Source of the DNA: Adineta ricciae
Taxonomy: Eukaryota > Rotifera > Eurotatoria > Adinetida > Adinetidae
Assembly: GCA_905250025.1 (NCBI GenBank)
Contig: CAJNOJ010000317.1
Location: 1 to 64,000, forward strand
Length of the DNA: 64,000 nt
Direction: 5' to 3'
The position numbers and the translations under genes were made by a program. Of this stretch, positions 1 through 11,998 are shown one piece after another; within the stretch, counting starts at the first letter, position 1; every line of letters starts with the position of its first letter. Under the pieces are notes generated by a model. That model was not told the origin of the DNA, did not search any database, and saw only the letters and a list, made by a program, of their open reading frames with translations.

Positions 1-59
1 CCATGGACCTTTGAGTTTTCGTTCATGAATCTATAGATGCGGAGTCAGAATGGATCTAC
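1..59. repeat. 59-bp direct repeat, left copy
   Basis: These bases recur without a mismatch at 2861-2919, directly before the single N at 2920. The match probably runs on past both visible ends, since one copy is cut by the window start and the other by the N. It may be a long direct repeat bounding a 2.86-kb unit or an assembly overlap. Confidence 0.85.
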
Positions 60-99
60 AATTGCGTCTGAAGTAATAGAAGATGTTTCTTATACGTTA

Positions 100-183
100 A
101 TCACTTAATTAAGTGGAAATTGACGGTTATCGGGTTGCCGTTGACGCTAATTTCAAATTAACGGAAATGATCCACCCCTAGTA
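100..183. repeat. TTAACGG-rich repeat, inverted relative to 2398-2525
   Basis: The reverse complement shares with 2398-2525 the order: AGGGGTGGA, CGTTAATTT-like blocks, then a TTTCCACTTAATTAA block. The two copies face each other across 2.2 kb. Similarity is partial. No open frame of note lies in the flanking 184-570, where I see nothing else. Confidence 0.5.
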
Positions 184-575
184 TAAATTACTCTACTAGA
201 AGTAGAAGTATTTCTGCGTTGTACTTGCGTCCTACCTCTGCGCCACCCATACTCTCACATCCTCACCCTCAAGATGGGACCCATAGCAGGACTACACCTG
301 ATGGATTATATCCATGTCTGACGCGAACAATTAATGAATTTAGGAGACATCTACTGTACGTGTCGTTCTATGAATCTTCGTGCCCAATAGCAGACGTTAA
401 AAAAGAGAATCTATTGAGATAAATGGCCAACAACAGTAACAAAAAGACTCTTGTGTCACTATGATAGCAATTAGAAAACAGATCAGATTGAGTATGTTTC
501 AATGCTGTACTTCAGTTAGGGCAGTGTCGCGAACTTAAGTACCTGTTTATTATATATCCTCTGTGGGTATGTTGT

Positions 576-1687
576 CATTTACCCCGAATTGACTTACCCC
601 AAATTTATCCCCATCTTGGTGCAGTGGTGTAGCCAGGAATTTTCTAAGGGGAGTGAATGCTAGGAAAGAAAGTTTTGGATCCTACGATTAGTATCGTTAT
701 TCCTGTACTTCCCTTCAGCCATTTTTTCTCCAAGAGGGGTACCCGTCAGTGATCGGACAAGTACAAGTACAATCAGTACAAGTACTGTGTACTTAACAAA
801 TGTACTTTGTACTGGAAATTGGATGTACTGCCCTGTATCATATTGTACTGTGTACTGGTACTGAGTACGATTGTACTTAAGTACAAACGTACTGGGCACT
901 GGTACTGTAGTACATTTATACTTAGTACGGGTACTAATACATCTGTACTTAGAACATTTTAATAATACGATAATTACCTTCCAAGCTGATTCTACCTATG
1001 GATATTCTGAAACTCCGTACTTCAGTGGCATCTATAAGAGCAACGAAATCTGAATATTTAATGAATTCAGTGAAAAATTATAGATCTGTGCTAAAGAGTT
1101 TGAACGGTGCCGGATAATTGTCTGTATTCATGAATACCGAAAGTAATCACGGTGATGCCTGGTAAGAAGTTCTTATCCAGCTGTTATATATTAGTTACGC
1201 CTCATTGTGGTTGATAAAGTTTCGCATTTCACTAAAGAAGGCATTGAGTTTTATTCCATATTGAATATTTTCATGAACTTATGTATAGCTATCATTCATA
1301 CATGCGCAAAAGAAACAAATAGAAATAGACTGCATAAAGATTCTCTCATTCACGTGTAATGACAAAGACCTATACCGCTCGTCACATTTTCAGTGGTTTG
1401 CTAACATATGTGGTTCGGAGATGTTTTCTAACATACATGGGCCTTTTAAATAAATATATATGAGAGCGTCCACCGGTAAATATAATTCAGTTGCACGCAT
1501 ATGAACAAGCATCCTTTCTTCGCTATATACGACGAGACAGAGGATATTATAAAGTACTAAGTATCCAATCACTGGTGCCTGCGCCCCTAGGACACTCCTC
1601 TGGCTATGCCCCTGTCTTGGTGACCTTGTAAAAGACTGGTGACCAAACTGGGGATTCAATTTGGGGTAAGTCGATTCGGGGTAAATG
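576..1687. mobile_element. Probable non-autonomous element with ~38-bp terminal inverted repeats
   Basis: Bases 576-612 and the reverse complement of 1650-1687 match closely: both read CATTTACCCCGAATYGACTT and continue ACCCCAAATT..CCCC. Just inside both ends is a related GTAGCCAGG / ATAGCCAGAG string. No transposase frame is present inside, only the GTAC-dense block. No clear target duplication is visible, so family is not assigned. Confidence 0.5.
739..949. repeat. GTAC-dense block
   Basis: About twenty GTAC tetramers occur in roughly 210 bp, mostly in the contexts AGTACA, TGTACT, GGTACT. GTAC is self-complementary, so both strands carry the same pattern. Spacing is irregular, so it is not a simple tandem repeat. 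Open frames across it are by-products of the motif. Confidence 0.8.
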
Positions 1688-1725
1688 GTAGACATTCATC
1701 CTGTGAAACATAATATGCTGTTCTC

Positions 1726-2061
1726 CTACTTACGAGCAGACGATTGTTCATTATCAGTGGTAGACATAGTTGTAACGCCTGTTTGAGATAACTGTTTACA
1801 ACTTTGATTTGGAATATCAGAATGCAATTGACACTGATCACTCGTTGCATCAAAAGTAACTGTACGACATGCCGTATTGCCCACGCAAGCCATTTGACAA
1901 TTTTCTAAGCTTGATGCAGAAACAGTGGCCAAAGATGAACAACCTGGATAGTTGCATTGATATTTAATATTGACGACCTTCCATAACAGGGATGCCTGTG
2001 CATTTTGAAAAGCAGAAACGGTAATGATGACGAATAAGAGCAATAGTTTTATGTATGACAT
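1726..2061 (-). CDS. Small secreted protein with an apple/PAN-like Cys module (5' exon)
   Basis: The open frame encodes 111 residues from an ATG at 2061. Residues 1-23 are a clear signal peptide (MSYIKLLLLFVIITVSAF, then an AQA cleavage-type end). The mature part has Cys at CNYPGC, NCQMAC, TACRTVTF and QCQLHSD, the spacing of a short PAN/apple domain, a family of extracellular binding modules common in invertebrate secreted proteins. The frame stops in TAG, but the preceding bases read CTC|GTAAGT, a good splice donor, so the gene may continue into a downstream minus-strand exon that I could not identify; that exon may have been lost to the repeat at 576-1687. PAN assignment is moderate; secretion is well supported. 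Confidence 0.6.
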   Translation of the reverse strand: MSYIKLLLLFVIITVSAFQNAQASLLWKVVNIKYQCNYPGCSSLATVSASSLENCQMACVGNTACRTVTFDATSDQCQLHSDIPNQSCKQLSQTGVTTMSTTDNEQSSARK

Positions 2062-2294
2062 GTTTCGAAAAATTTGAAAACTAAAAGAGAGAAAAAATAA
2101 CTACCTATACTTGTTATTTATTGATGTAGATTGCAAAAGTCTTTATTTTGCACGTTTGCAAGTTTAATGCTTGGGCAGTGAATTAGGCAATCATGTTACT
2201 TCTACTATTTGACAATGATTAGAAGAAGATCAATGTAAACATCTTAAAACTCAAATCTCTGTATTATCATGGATTTGAAGCAGAGGTAGGACAA

Positions 2295-2373
2295 GTACAC
2301 GTACACAAAGTACACGTACAAGTACTTGTACGTGCATGGATATACCTGTACTTGTACTTCTAGTAGAGTACTT
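2295..2373. repeat. Second GTAC-dense block
   Basis: About nine GTAC tetramers in 80 bp, alternating with CAC/CAA spacers. It lies 1.35 kb from the first block and just before the TTAACGG repeat. Confidence 0.75.
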
Positions 2374-2397
2374 TATACCTGTATTTCAACCTCCGAA

Positions 2398-2525
2398 GTA
2401 GGGGTGGACCAACTAATTTATTTCTGCTTAATTAACGGCCGTCAATTAACGGAACCCGTTAATATTAACGGTTAACGGGTTGCACTTAACCGTTAATTTC
2501 CACTTAATTAACTCATAAACGGTTA
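2398..2525. repeat. TTAACGG-rich repeat, right copy
   Basis: Contains repeated TTAACGG/CCGTTAA words, including the palindrome CGTTAATATTAACG. It matches the reverse complement of 100-183 in block order. Confidence 0.5.
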
Positions 2526-2685
2526 AATAATCATAATCTATGATTCTTTCTGACAAATAATTATCTATACGACTCAGCAATAATTACATGTACCCTGGTA
2601 AGATACTCATCTCTCAGGTTAATGCTACCGTGGGAACCAGTCTTGGAAAAAGCCTTTATTTCAAGGCACATTCCCGCGAATTCAG

Positions 2686-2775
2686 ATTGGCCGATTTCGG
2701 CCAATCAGCGATGACCGCGATTTTTTTCAAAAGCTTATTTTCGCTGGAAATCGACTAGGGACGCCTTATAAAAGG
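2686..2775 (+). promoter_or_regulatory. Promoter-like segment: paired CCAAT palindrome and TATA box
   Basis: Bases 2686-2705 read ATTGGCCGATTTCGGCCAAT, a perfect 9-bp inverted repeat with a 2-bp centre that sets two CCAAT boxes head to head. TATAAAAGG follows at 2767-2775. The order and spacing suit an RNA polymerase II promoter with a start near 2800. The transcript body would run into the 59-bp repeat and then the N at 2920, so its gene is not visible. It could also be an LTR-type promoter. Confidence 0.5.
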
Positions 2776-2860
2776 ACGTTTCTTTGACCTTCAGAGATCT
2801 GCATTGGCTGTTTATTTCCTTTCAAGGAGGCAGTGCTTTACTCCGGTTGTGCGATATTAA

Positions 2861-2919
2861 CCATGGACCTTTGAGTTTTCGTTCATGAATCTATAGATGC
2901 GGAGTCAGAATGGATCTAC
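2861..2919. repeat. 59-bp direct repeat, right copy
   Basis: Identical to bases 1-59. It lies about 85 bp downstream of a TATA-like box, so the repeated bases could belong to the transcribed start of a gene or element. The N at 2920 cuts it. Confidence 0.85.
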
Positions 2920-2920
2920 N
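2920..2920. other. Single-N contig join
   Basis: A lone N separates the repeat-rich contig 1-2919 from the contig carrying polycystin copy 1. Sequence character changes abruptly here. Confidence 0.8.
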
Positions 2921-3097
2921 AATCTAACGACGGATTCGTGATCCTCGACCCCGATTACCCTTCGGTCAACCCTTATAAAAAAAATATTTTTGCAAAAAAG
3001 TGATCCTTTGTCCCAAAAAACGAAGCAAAAAGTTTTTTTCGAAAATCTAACGACGGATTCGTGATCCTCGACCCCGATTACCCTTCGGTCAACCCTT
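2921..3097 (-). repeat. Interspersed repeat with duplicated 54-bp segment
   Basis: A segment of about 54 bp beginning AATCTAACGACGGATTCGTG occurs at 2921-2974 and again at 3043-3096. Its reverse complement, containing GGGTAATCGAGGTCGAGGAT, is found at 31796-31839, 31917-31959 and about 47390-47412. It is one part of a dispersed repeat that also includes a short hairpin (3257-3275 here). Confidence 0.8.
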
Positions 3098-3146
3098 CCT
3101 AGCCAGAGATATTGATTGCTTTTTCGTAAGTGTAAAGTACGTGAAC

Positions 3147-3230
3147 GGACAAACGTACGGACAAACGTACGGACAAACGTACGGACAAACGTACGGACAA
3201 ACGTACGGACGAACGTACGGACAAACGAAC
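3147..3230. repeat. 12-bp tandem repeat, 7 units
   Basis: Unit GGACAAACGTAC is repeated seven times head to tail; units 6 and 7 each have one substitution. Confidence 0.9.
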
Positions 3231-3249
3231 GAACTTTAGCTCAAATTCT

Positions 3250-6200
3250 GTGTATACCCTCCTTTCAGTAGAGGGAACTATGGAAACAAGTGCGATTCAA
3301 ACTACTGAAATTATGTCTACGGTTACCGTTTCAAGTTTAATACCATCTATTACAAGTAATATGTACACAACAATAAATTCAACTAGAAGTACAAATGTAA
3401 GTACTACCAAGAACGTAACACAATCTAATCAGCTGTTCTCAACAACAACGACAACTTCACAAGTATTGACTACTCAACAAAGTAACATAGTAAATATAGA
3501 AGATTGTTTCTAGATATTTATTTCTGTTAGGTTGTTATGCTCCAACCATCACACTTACTCCTGGACAATCATCTTTAGTATCTCCATTACAATATCGAAG
3601 AAGTCAAGATTTCTCTATTACTTCAATGACTGTATTCAATTGTAGTGGTTCACTTTCAACAATCACCAAATGGACAATAACTAACTGCACTTCAATTTGT
3701 TCAGATCAACTTCAAATGGATCAAACAATCACAACCACATCGAGTGAACTGTATATTCCAGCAAAAACTTTGGGCTATGGAATTTATAAACTAACATTAA
3801 ATGTAACGATGCCTGATACACCTAGTCTAAAAGCTTCATCAGCAGTTTATGTTCAAATCATTCAATCAGATATTACAGTAAATTTCATTCAATTAGCATT
3901 ATCATTGATGACGTATGGTTATGAACAAGACATTTTGTTTGATCCTGGAACATATTCTATTGATCCTGATCAAGATCAATTTGATGCCGCCGTAAATATA
4001 TATCGTATAAGGACATTATAGTACCGTCTCTCATATGATTTTATCGTTTAGAATTGGAATTATAAATATTATTGTCGAATTTATGATTTAAATAATTTTC
4101 CAAATATTAACGGATCATTATTGACAATTGATGATTCTCGTACTGATCTTCTTAATCCATCGTGTTTATTAAATCGATCAGGTAGAATTTCATTGTTTTC
4201 ATGATAAATATGTATCTATTTTGTGAAATGAAGATAATCGAACAACATTAATATATAAAAATTCAACTTTATCACCTAATTCATCTTTAACAATCCTTTC
4301 TGGTTCACTTCGAACAAATCAAACATATCAATTTATGATTTCTATGACCAATCGTCAAAATCCTTCGATTACAAGCACAGGTTATCTACTTGTTAAAATA
4401 GCAGATAAAATTCCAAAACTAATAGTCATCGGGTAATTTCATTCGTTTTTTAATAACACGACCTAGAAGAAGTCTTCAAGTACAGGAGAAAAGGCGGATC
4501 CTACAATCTATGAAGGATGAGGGCGGGTCAGCGGTGTCGGTCACATCTGTGGGGAGAGGGAAATGGGTCCAAATTTCTGCCCTTAGTCACGAAAAATAGT
4601 ATTCAAAGTAATGAAATGAACGTAAATAAACTTTCACACCCACGACCCATAATGACAGATTGTTTCAAAATCTTTGAACTAAGGTTTCTGATAATTTAGT
4701 TGCGTTCTATCACAAATGTGTGTCGGAAGTCCACAATTCCAACTTGTTAATCCTACAACACAAATTGCTTTATATTCTACTTGTATTAGTAATTGTGTTA
4801 ATATTCAAAATATTCAATGGAATGTCTATCAAGGACTACAAAATTCATCTTCTAATTCAACGCAATGGATTTTATTTAACCAAATGAATTTATATAATAA
4901 TATTTGGTTTTTCGGTACAAACACAATTAATTTTACAAGTACAAATCTATTATTTCTGAATAATCCTCAAACAAGTCTTTGGCAATTTGAAGTTATTTAT
5001 ACATTTACATCTGAAATAGTTTCAAATACAAAGAATTTTATCATTAATGAACCTCCTACAAATGGTTCATGTTCAATTGATCCTTTAAATGGTACAATCA
5101 CTACTTTATTTACTGTTACATGCTTAAATTGGCTTGATACAAATGGAATAAAAGATTATTCATTATATAGTATATTTATTCTTTGTAAAAAAATATCAAA
5201 AAGTCTTTTTTTAAATAATTTTAGCTTGGACAACAGATCCGACGCAGAGAACAATGATTGTATTTTCACCGGTATCGACTTTTCAAGTTCGATTACCATC
5301 TGGAAATAATGAAACATCATTAGTTAATATTATTATTGTTATTCGAGATCTTTTTGATTGTACAACAGAATTGAGTATGTCCTCGATTAGTGTCACAGTT
5401 AATCTGGCAGATGTCACAGATTTTATTAATGTTTTGCAAGCTCCATCAACTGAAACAAATAATAATCAATTTGTTCAATTACTTTCAAGTAAAAATCAAA
5501 ATGCCATTGGACAAGTTGTTACTTCACTTTCTCAACAATTCAATAGTATGAATACCGGAAGTGTAAACAACGCTGTTTCAAGTAAATAATAACATTCTCT
5601 TATGATGAAATTAAGGATTAGGTATCAGCGTGTATTTCTATTGTTGCAGAAAAGAAAAATATAGAATTTAAAAACAACCAGTAGTAGATCTGATGAACTA
5701 TCTATTAACGCAATACGAAATCGATTGATGGGGGAAAATATAACACCGAACTTTTGATGATATTATTATGATTTCGTTTCTTTAAAACACCAAGTCAGCT
5801 CATATCGATTCATCGAATATGGTGTTTACTCTCTAGGAAATAGTTTTTGATTTCGAGTACTATACATTTTCTATTTTTTATTAAAGGTGGTATTCCCGCG
5901 GCGAGTATCTCAGTATCATCATTAGGAAGCTCAAGTTCACAAACGGTAATAAAATAAAAGAAATATTTTACTAGTTGAATTTCATCATTAAAACAGACTT
6001 CAACACCAATGAATGAAACAGCAATGAATGAATATAAGAAAGAATTAAATTCTCAAGCAAATGTTCGAGATTATATGATGTCATTTTTAACAAATCTTTC
6101 GATTACAACAACAAGTAGTATTCAATTACAGGCATCATCATTAGCTCAATTAACTCAAGCAACGAGTCAACTAACAAGATCTGCTTTAGTAAATAAAAGA

Positions 6201-9200
6201 AAGAAATTTGCATTTTTCTTAGTAGTGACGCGAAGGAGCACAAAAGCAGGAAACGGGTCTCCCGCTCCGATCGTGTCGCTACTGAAATTTTTCTTCTTAT
6301 CTTATTTCAAATTTTAGACGATTGCATCAAGTCAATGTTATCAATTAGCTGTTGCTTTGTATTCCATGGCTAGAAAAATGACATATGAAGATATTCAAAC
6401 AATATCAACTCAACTCACACAATGTGCGACAAATGTTTTAACTGTAAGAAAATAGTTTCTAGAAAATAAAAGAATAATTTTAATGAAAATTTTCAGGGTG
6501 TTAATGGAATATTACAAGATCGTACACCTGTACTTGATTTAGATTTATCGCGAGTCAATGCAAATGATTATTCCACAGGAACAACACAATCCGATCGAAA
6601 TCTCTATTATCAACAGGAATTAGCGAATATTATCAAAGCTCAAGTTACACAAATAGTTTCACTAATAACATCTTCATTAAATATCTATTTAAATATTGGT
6701 CAAAATTATACGATAAATACACCACAAACATTTATGTCATTAGAAACGATTGATAGTCAATCACTTAGCAATAAATTAATCAAACAAGTGGGAAGTGCAC
6801 AATTTCAAATTCCATCTAATTTTACTTTGAACATCACAGATAGTTCTTCAATATCAATTCGAGTAAAATATTCACTTAGATTAATCATTTGATTGTTTAT
6901 TGATTATTTTTAGTCAACAATGGAACCACTTGCTCCATTTGGTAATTCAAAAATCTCATCAAATACAAATAGTTCAACATTAATTTCACTTTCATTACTT
7001 GATTCATCTGGAAATGCAATTTCATTTCAAACAAATGAAAATCAATCAATTCACATATTTATTCCTCGTGATCCGAATGTAATTATTTCATCAATGAAGT
7101 TACAAAATGTCACTTCAATTAATTCATCTTCACATAATTTCTTATTTTATTTACAATATATTAATATCACAACTTCTCCTTCGATTTCAGTTCATTTTGA
7201 AATTCATCCTTTGAATACAAGTCTTGCGTATTTGTTTATTTATAAATTTGATCAATCACCTCAATTGAATAGTTCAATCAATCTTATTGATGGATGGGCT
7301 TTGTTTTGTCCTTCAAGTAATCTCTTCTTCTTATTCAAATCATTTTATTTCTTAAAATTTTAGCTTTGACAAGTGAAAATATTTATACATATTTCATTAA
7401 TAATCAACAAACATCTGATCATCAATCATTAATATTTGGTTTAAGAGAATTAAATTCGACAGAAATTATTGAATTTTGTTCAAATAATTCTTCAGTGAAC
7501 ACTTATCCAATCACAGATGAAAAATTTAACTTTACATCCAATTACGAATTGCGTATTTATACATCAGGATGTTATTATCTGGATTCGGATAATAATTGGA
7601 AATCAGATGGTTTGGTAGTAAGTGTTTTTGAAGTCTCAATTGAATCATCCACATTGGAAATCTCGAGAATATCTCAGACTCTGTAGACTAATAGGAATGC
7701 ACGACAAGTTCAACGAACTTATTTACAGAATTGAACGGTGATTGAGTGTAAGGCAAATAAACTAGATATAGGTGAGCAAAATAAATCCTTAATAGGTTCA
7801 GATACCGGTGAAGCTCATAAGAATTACCAAGAGCATGTTATTTAGTTGCGAACACGAGATCTAACAAAATAATTGATCTTTAATTACGAATAGGTTGGTT
7901 CGTTGACAAATCATTATGAAACTGAATGTTTATCAACACATTTAACAACATTTGCTGGCGGTTTTATTGTTTTACCTGCACCGATTAATTGGAGTTATGT
8001 TTTTGCCAATGCTGATTTTATGCGAAATAAAACAATTTATTTAACAATTATTTGTATAACAGTCATCTATCTTTTATTGATGATTTATAGCCATTATAAA
8101 GATAAAAAAAATATTGAAAAGGTAATTTTAAGTAACTAACATATTTGTTTATTTCCAATTGGTAATTTTAGTTGGGAGTAACACCATTAGCTGATAATAT
8201 AAAATCTCACGAATATTTTTATCAAATTATTGTTTTTACTGGCCAACGAGTCAATGCTGGAACAAAATCTAAAGTAAACGCTTTTCAACGACGATTTTAG
8301 TTTTGAAAAATTTCTTCTTTAAATAGGTTCAATTCGTTCTATCGGGTGATAGTGGAGACACCCAAGTTCGAACATTTGATGATTCTCATCGGAAAATTTT
8401 CCAACGCGGTGGAATTGACGCATTTGTTATGGCTGTGCCCAAGTAAATCAATTTATTCTTTCTGAAAAGTTCAAAAATAGAAAAAATTGAGTTGCTTTTG
8501 AAGATCATTAGGTTTATTGAATTATATTCGTATTTGGCATGATAATTCTGGTGAAAATTCATCAGCATCATGGTTTTTGAAATACATTATTGTTCGAGAT
8601 TTACAAACAATGGAGAAATTTTATTTTATCGCACAACGCTGGTTTGCAGTCGAAACAGATGATGGACTTGTATGTTATTCTTTTCGCTCTAGTTATCAGT
8701 TTTTCCTTCTATCTACTTTTTGTTAGATTGAACGTGTTCTACTAGTTGCTAGTGAAACGGAAAAACATACATTTTCTTATGTATTATCAAAAAAAACATA
8801 CCATAGTGTGTCTGATGGTCATTTATGGTTTTCAATTTTCTCTCGTCCACCATCAAATAAGTTCACTTGTGCACAACGATGTACTTGTTGCTTTGTTTTA
8901 TTATATATTTCAATGTTACTCAACATAATGTATTATGATTTATCAACTGAAGCTAAAACATCGAACAGAACAGACACTGCCAGTTTAGCATTCGGCCCAC
9001 TCTATATAAGCCCTCAGCAGGTATGTTGGCCTTTGTTAATACAACAAATTCTAGTTGAGAACATTTCTCGATGAAAAACATGGTTTATATGAGAGCATTC
9101 CTAATGATATCCATTTTCTTTTTCAAATAACTCATGCATACTGAATCGGAATTTGTTTATTTAAAAAAATCTTCTTAGACAATCTCAGCTATATTTATTA

Positions 9201-11998
9201 CAAAAATCTTACGAAGATCTACGAATTATAAAAATTCGCTTGAAGAAATGTTTGATTTCTGAAAATTCCGCTTTAGATTGGAATCGGTATTATGGTTGAA
9301 CTATTTTCCATAGTTCCAAGTCTTTTGATTGTTCAGTTATTTCGACGTATTCGACCTCGTCAACAAGTTTCAGCATTACGTCAAGCTCTATACGAATTAA
9401 AACCATCTGCACAAATGTTTGTATATATTTCATCATAAAACCATTTTCTTAGGTTTGACTTATCATTTTTTAGTAGTCCAAGAGATACTGAGTCAACTAA
9501 AAAAACTCGATTTTCACAAATAACATTTCCTTGGTGGGTTTTATTCATTGCTTATGCACTTTCATTTATAATTATTGGCATTTCCATCCTGTTCATCATT
9601 GCTCGCGGTATTGAATTTGGAGATTTAAAAACTCAAAAATGGTTAACATCAATTCTTTCGGGACTTTTTTCATCAATTGTTCTCACACAACCTATCAAAG
9701 TATAGCTTTCACATTTCTATAATTGATTTTTTTCTTCTGTCACATATTTCATTGCAGATTGTATGTTTGGCGATATTTTTTGCTTGTTTCTGTCGAAAAT
9801 CCGATGATGATAGAGAAGCAAGTGAATATTTAGATGTAAATAACTTCGAATTAGAGTATGATGAAGATTATCTTCATTCATTCACGGTATATTGATTTTG
9901 CATATTAAAACTTTGGTAAAAAAAATCGAATATTGATTTATGTAGGATTATTCTTTATTTACTTCTCGATCTTCAAAACAAGTTAATCGTCTGAATGAAA
10001 ATGAAGTACATTATGCTCGTGAAGAACGTCTAAAAGAAATTCAAATGTGGTCAATAATTCGTGAATTTGGCACCTATTTAGTATTTTTAATATTGATTTT
10101 TCTCATAAGTTTTGCTAATCGTGATCAAAATAGTTTTCTTCAAGTGAACCATTTACGAAACTATTTTCTTAATCTAAGGCAATTGGATAACAATTATCTA
10201 AAGGTTTGATTTCAATTAATATTCATATTTCATAAAACAATGATTGTTTATAGATTTCAACAGTAGCTCAATCTTGGCAATGGATAGAGAATATTTTCAC
10301 ATCAAAAATTCGCACTCAACAATGGTATAATAATGATGTTGCACAAAATTTAACCGGATATCTAAATGATAAATCTAATCGATTAATTGGCTGGTCAGTA
10401 ATGAGACAATTGCGTGTTCAATCAAAGAAATGTTCTGGCGAACATGTTATTTCAATATGTGAAGATGACTATAGTTTTTTCAATGAAGAAAAGCGTTCAT
10501 TTGGACCAGGATGGATTAATGAAACATCCTCAGGAAGAGCATATAGTTCATCAATTCTTGGAGCATTTAAATACAATAGTAGCGATAAATTAAACAGCTA
10601 TGTTTATAGGGGTGAACATGGAACATATGGTGGAGGTGGTTATGTATACGAATTTCTCGGTTCTTTATCGGATCTTACAAGTAATTTATCTGAACTTCAT
10701 CAATTAGGATGGATTGATGAAAAAACTCGAGCTATTTTAATTCAATCAACATTATACAATCCCAATGTTCAATTATTTACTTCAGTGACTTTTCTTTTGG
10801 AATTTCTATCATCAAGTGGAGTTTTTCCAACATATCGCTTCGAACCAATTAATTTCTTTGGTAAGTTGAATGTCTTTCAGTGGTGCCACATATTCCGTTC
10901 TTCGAAACACGGGATATGTGACTTCGCTCATATCTGTTGAAAATAATTTCTATTTATCTTATTAAGTGTTCACATCGTTATACCAATTGATTTGTACAAT
11001 TATTTATGTATGTTTTACTATTTATTTTACGATCAATGAAATTCGACTCATTTTTCGATTGAGAATGAAATATTTTTTTCAATTTTGGTCTTTAATCGAA
11101 TGCGGTATAATAATTTGTTCATGGGCATGTGTTGGAGTTTATATGTGGCGTTTTCATGAATCAAATCGTATCAGTAAATTATTTGAAGAAACTAATGGAA
11201 ATGCTTATATAAATCTCGAACTTGCAATTTATATTAATGATCTTTTAACATTCCTTTTTGGCTTTTGTTGTTTTTTTGGAACGATGAAATTTATACATTT
11301 CTGTCGATTTAATTCTTATTTATCACTATTTAGTAAAACACTTCAATATGCTGGCAAAGAAATGGCTTCATTTTCAATTATGTTTTCAATTGTATTTATG
11401 TCTTTTATTTGTTTATTTTATTTATTATTTGTTTCAACAGTATGGTCATGTTCAACTTTATTATCCACCGCACAAATGCTTTCTGAAATGACCTTAATGA
11501 AGTTTGATACAGGTGAATTAATTGCAGCTAATGCTATTCTTGGCCCATTGGCATTTGCTTTATTTATGTTCTTAACTGTTTTTGTTTGTATGAGTATGTT
11601 TATTTCGATAATCAATGATAATTTTCGTCGTGCTCAACAAGAGAGAATTGATAATGAAGAAATGTTTCCTTTCATGTTAAGACGGTTTCTATGTTGGACA
11701 GGTAGAAAAATGGTTTTACTTTATCACGTAAATATGAGTGATTATTTTAGGTTTGAAAAAAGTAAGCGAATTAGAAAGACAAGCACAATTGGATTCTCGA
11801 ATGCATTTACAATATTTTGATCCAATTGAAAATTTTCCGGATCGAATTGCTCAATTATTAGAAGTAACCAATAGAGTATGTTTCAAAAATATCTTTCATT
11901 TATAATTGAATCATTGACCCTTTTAGCTTTATATGGATCAAAGAAATGAATTATTAAGATTACAAAAAAGAGAAAACTTACAGATAAGAAATGATTAA
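3250..11998 (+). CDS. Polycystin-1-like receptor/channel (REJ-GPS-PLAT-polycystin channel), copy 1, 5' end missing
   Basis: Multi-exon gene of the PKD1/PKD1L/PKDREJ family: large membrane proteins with an extracellular REJ region, autoproteolytic GPS, intracellular PLAT/LH2 and a polycystin cation-channel unit. A Ser/Thr-rich mucin-like stretch is at 3250-3490. REJ-type exons run from 3532 to about 5580, with PPTNGSCSIDPLNG near 5050. GAIN-like exons follow at 5890-7617. The GPS spans an intron (7618-7893) and reads CLSTHLTTF, keeping the HL|T cleavage pattern but with Ser in place of the second Cys of the usual CxC. Next come TM1 (8030-8090) and PLAT (8172-8690, with IRIWHDNSG). TM segments run from about 8870 to 9700. 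The TOP domain is at 10256-10860, the channel TMs at 10966-11660. A C-terminal coiled coil (VSELERQAQLDSRMHLQ) is encoded by exon 11751-11875 after a 49-bp intron; the last exon ends in TAA at 11996. No PKD repeats are visible; the true start is lost at the repeat/N junction. Confidence 0.85.
3257..3275. repeat. Hairpin CCCTCCTTTCAGTAGAGGG
   Basis: An imperfect hairpin of 19 bases. The reverse complement is at 31678-31696, a variant at 47239-47258, and a partial copy at 48275-48290. It marks one edge of the dispersed repeat. Confidence 0.6.
6221..6283. repeat. Short hairpin insertion in a polycystin intron
   Basis: AGTAGTGACGCGAAGGAGC at the left pairs with the reverse complement of the right end (AGTAGCGACACGATCGGAGC), with a short loop between. 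It is GC-rich against an AT-rich intron and follows the intron's donor. It looks like a tiny inverted-repeat element or a structured RNA segment. Confidence 0.5.

Noticed and set aside
660..1053. Overlapping open frames on both strands as small genes
   Set aside because: They arise from the GTAC-dense block, whose self-complementary word suppresses stops on both strands; no protein motif is seen.
1..2919. Full LTR retrotransposon bounded by the 59-bp repeat
   Set aside because: No gag, pol, primer-binding site or polypurine tract lies between; the repeat is cut at both visible ends. Left as a direct repeat.
3147..3230. CRISPR-like regular repeat array
   Set aside because: The 12-bp units are contiguous with no spacers, and the genome is eukaryotic. 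It is a simple tandem repeat.
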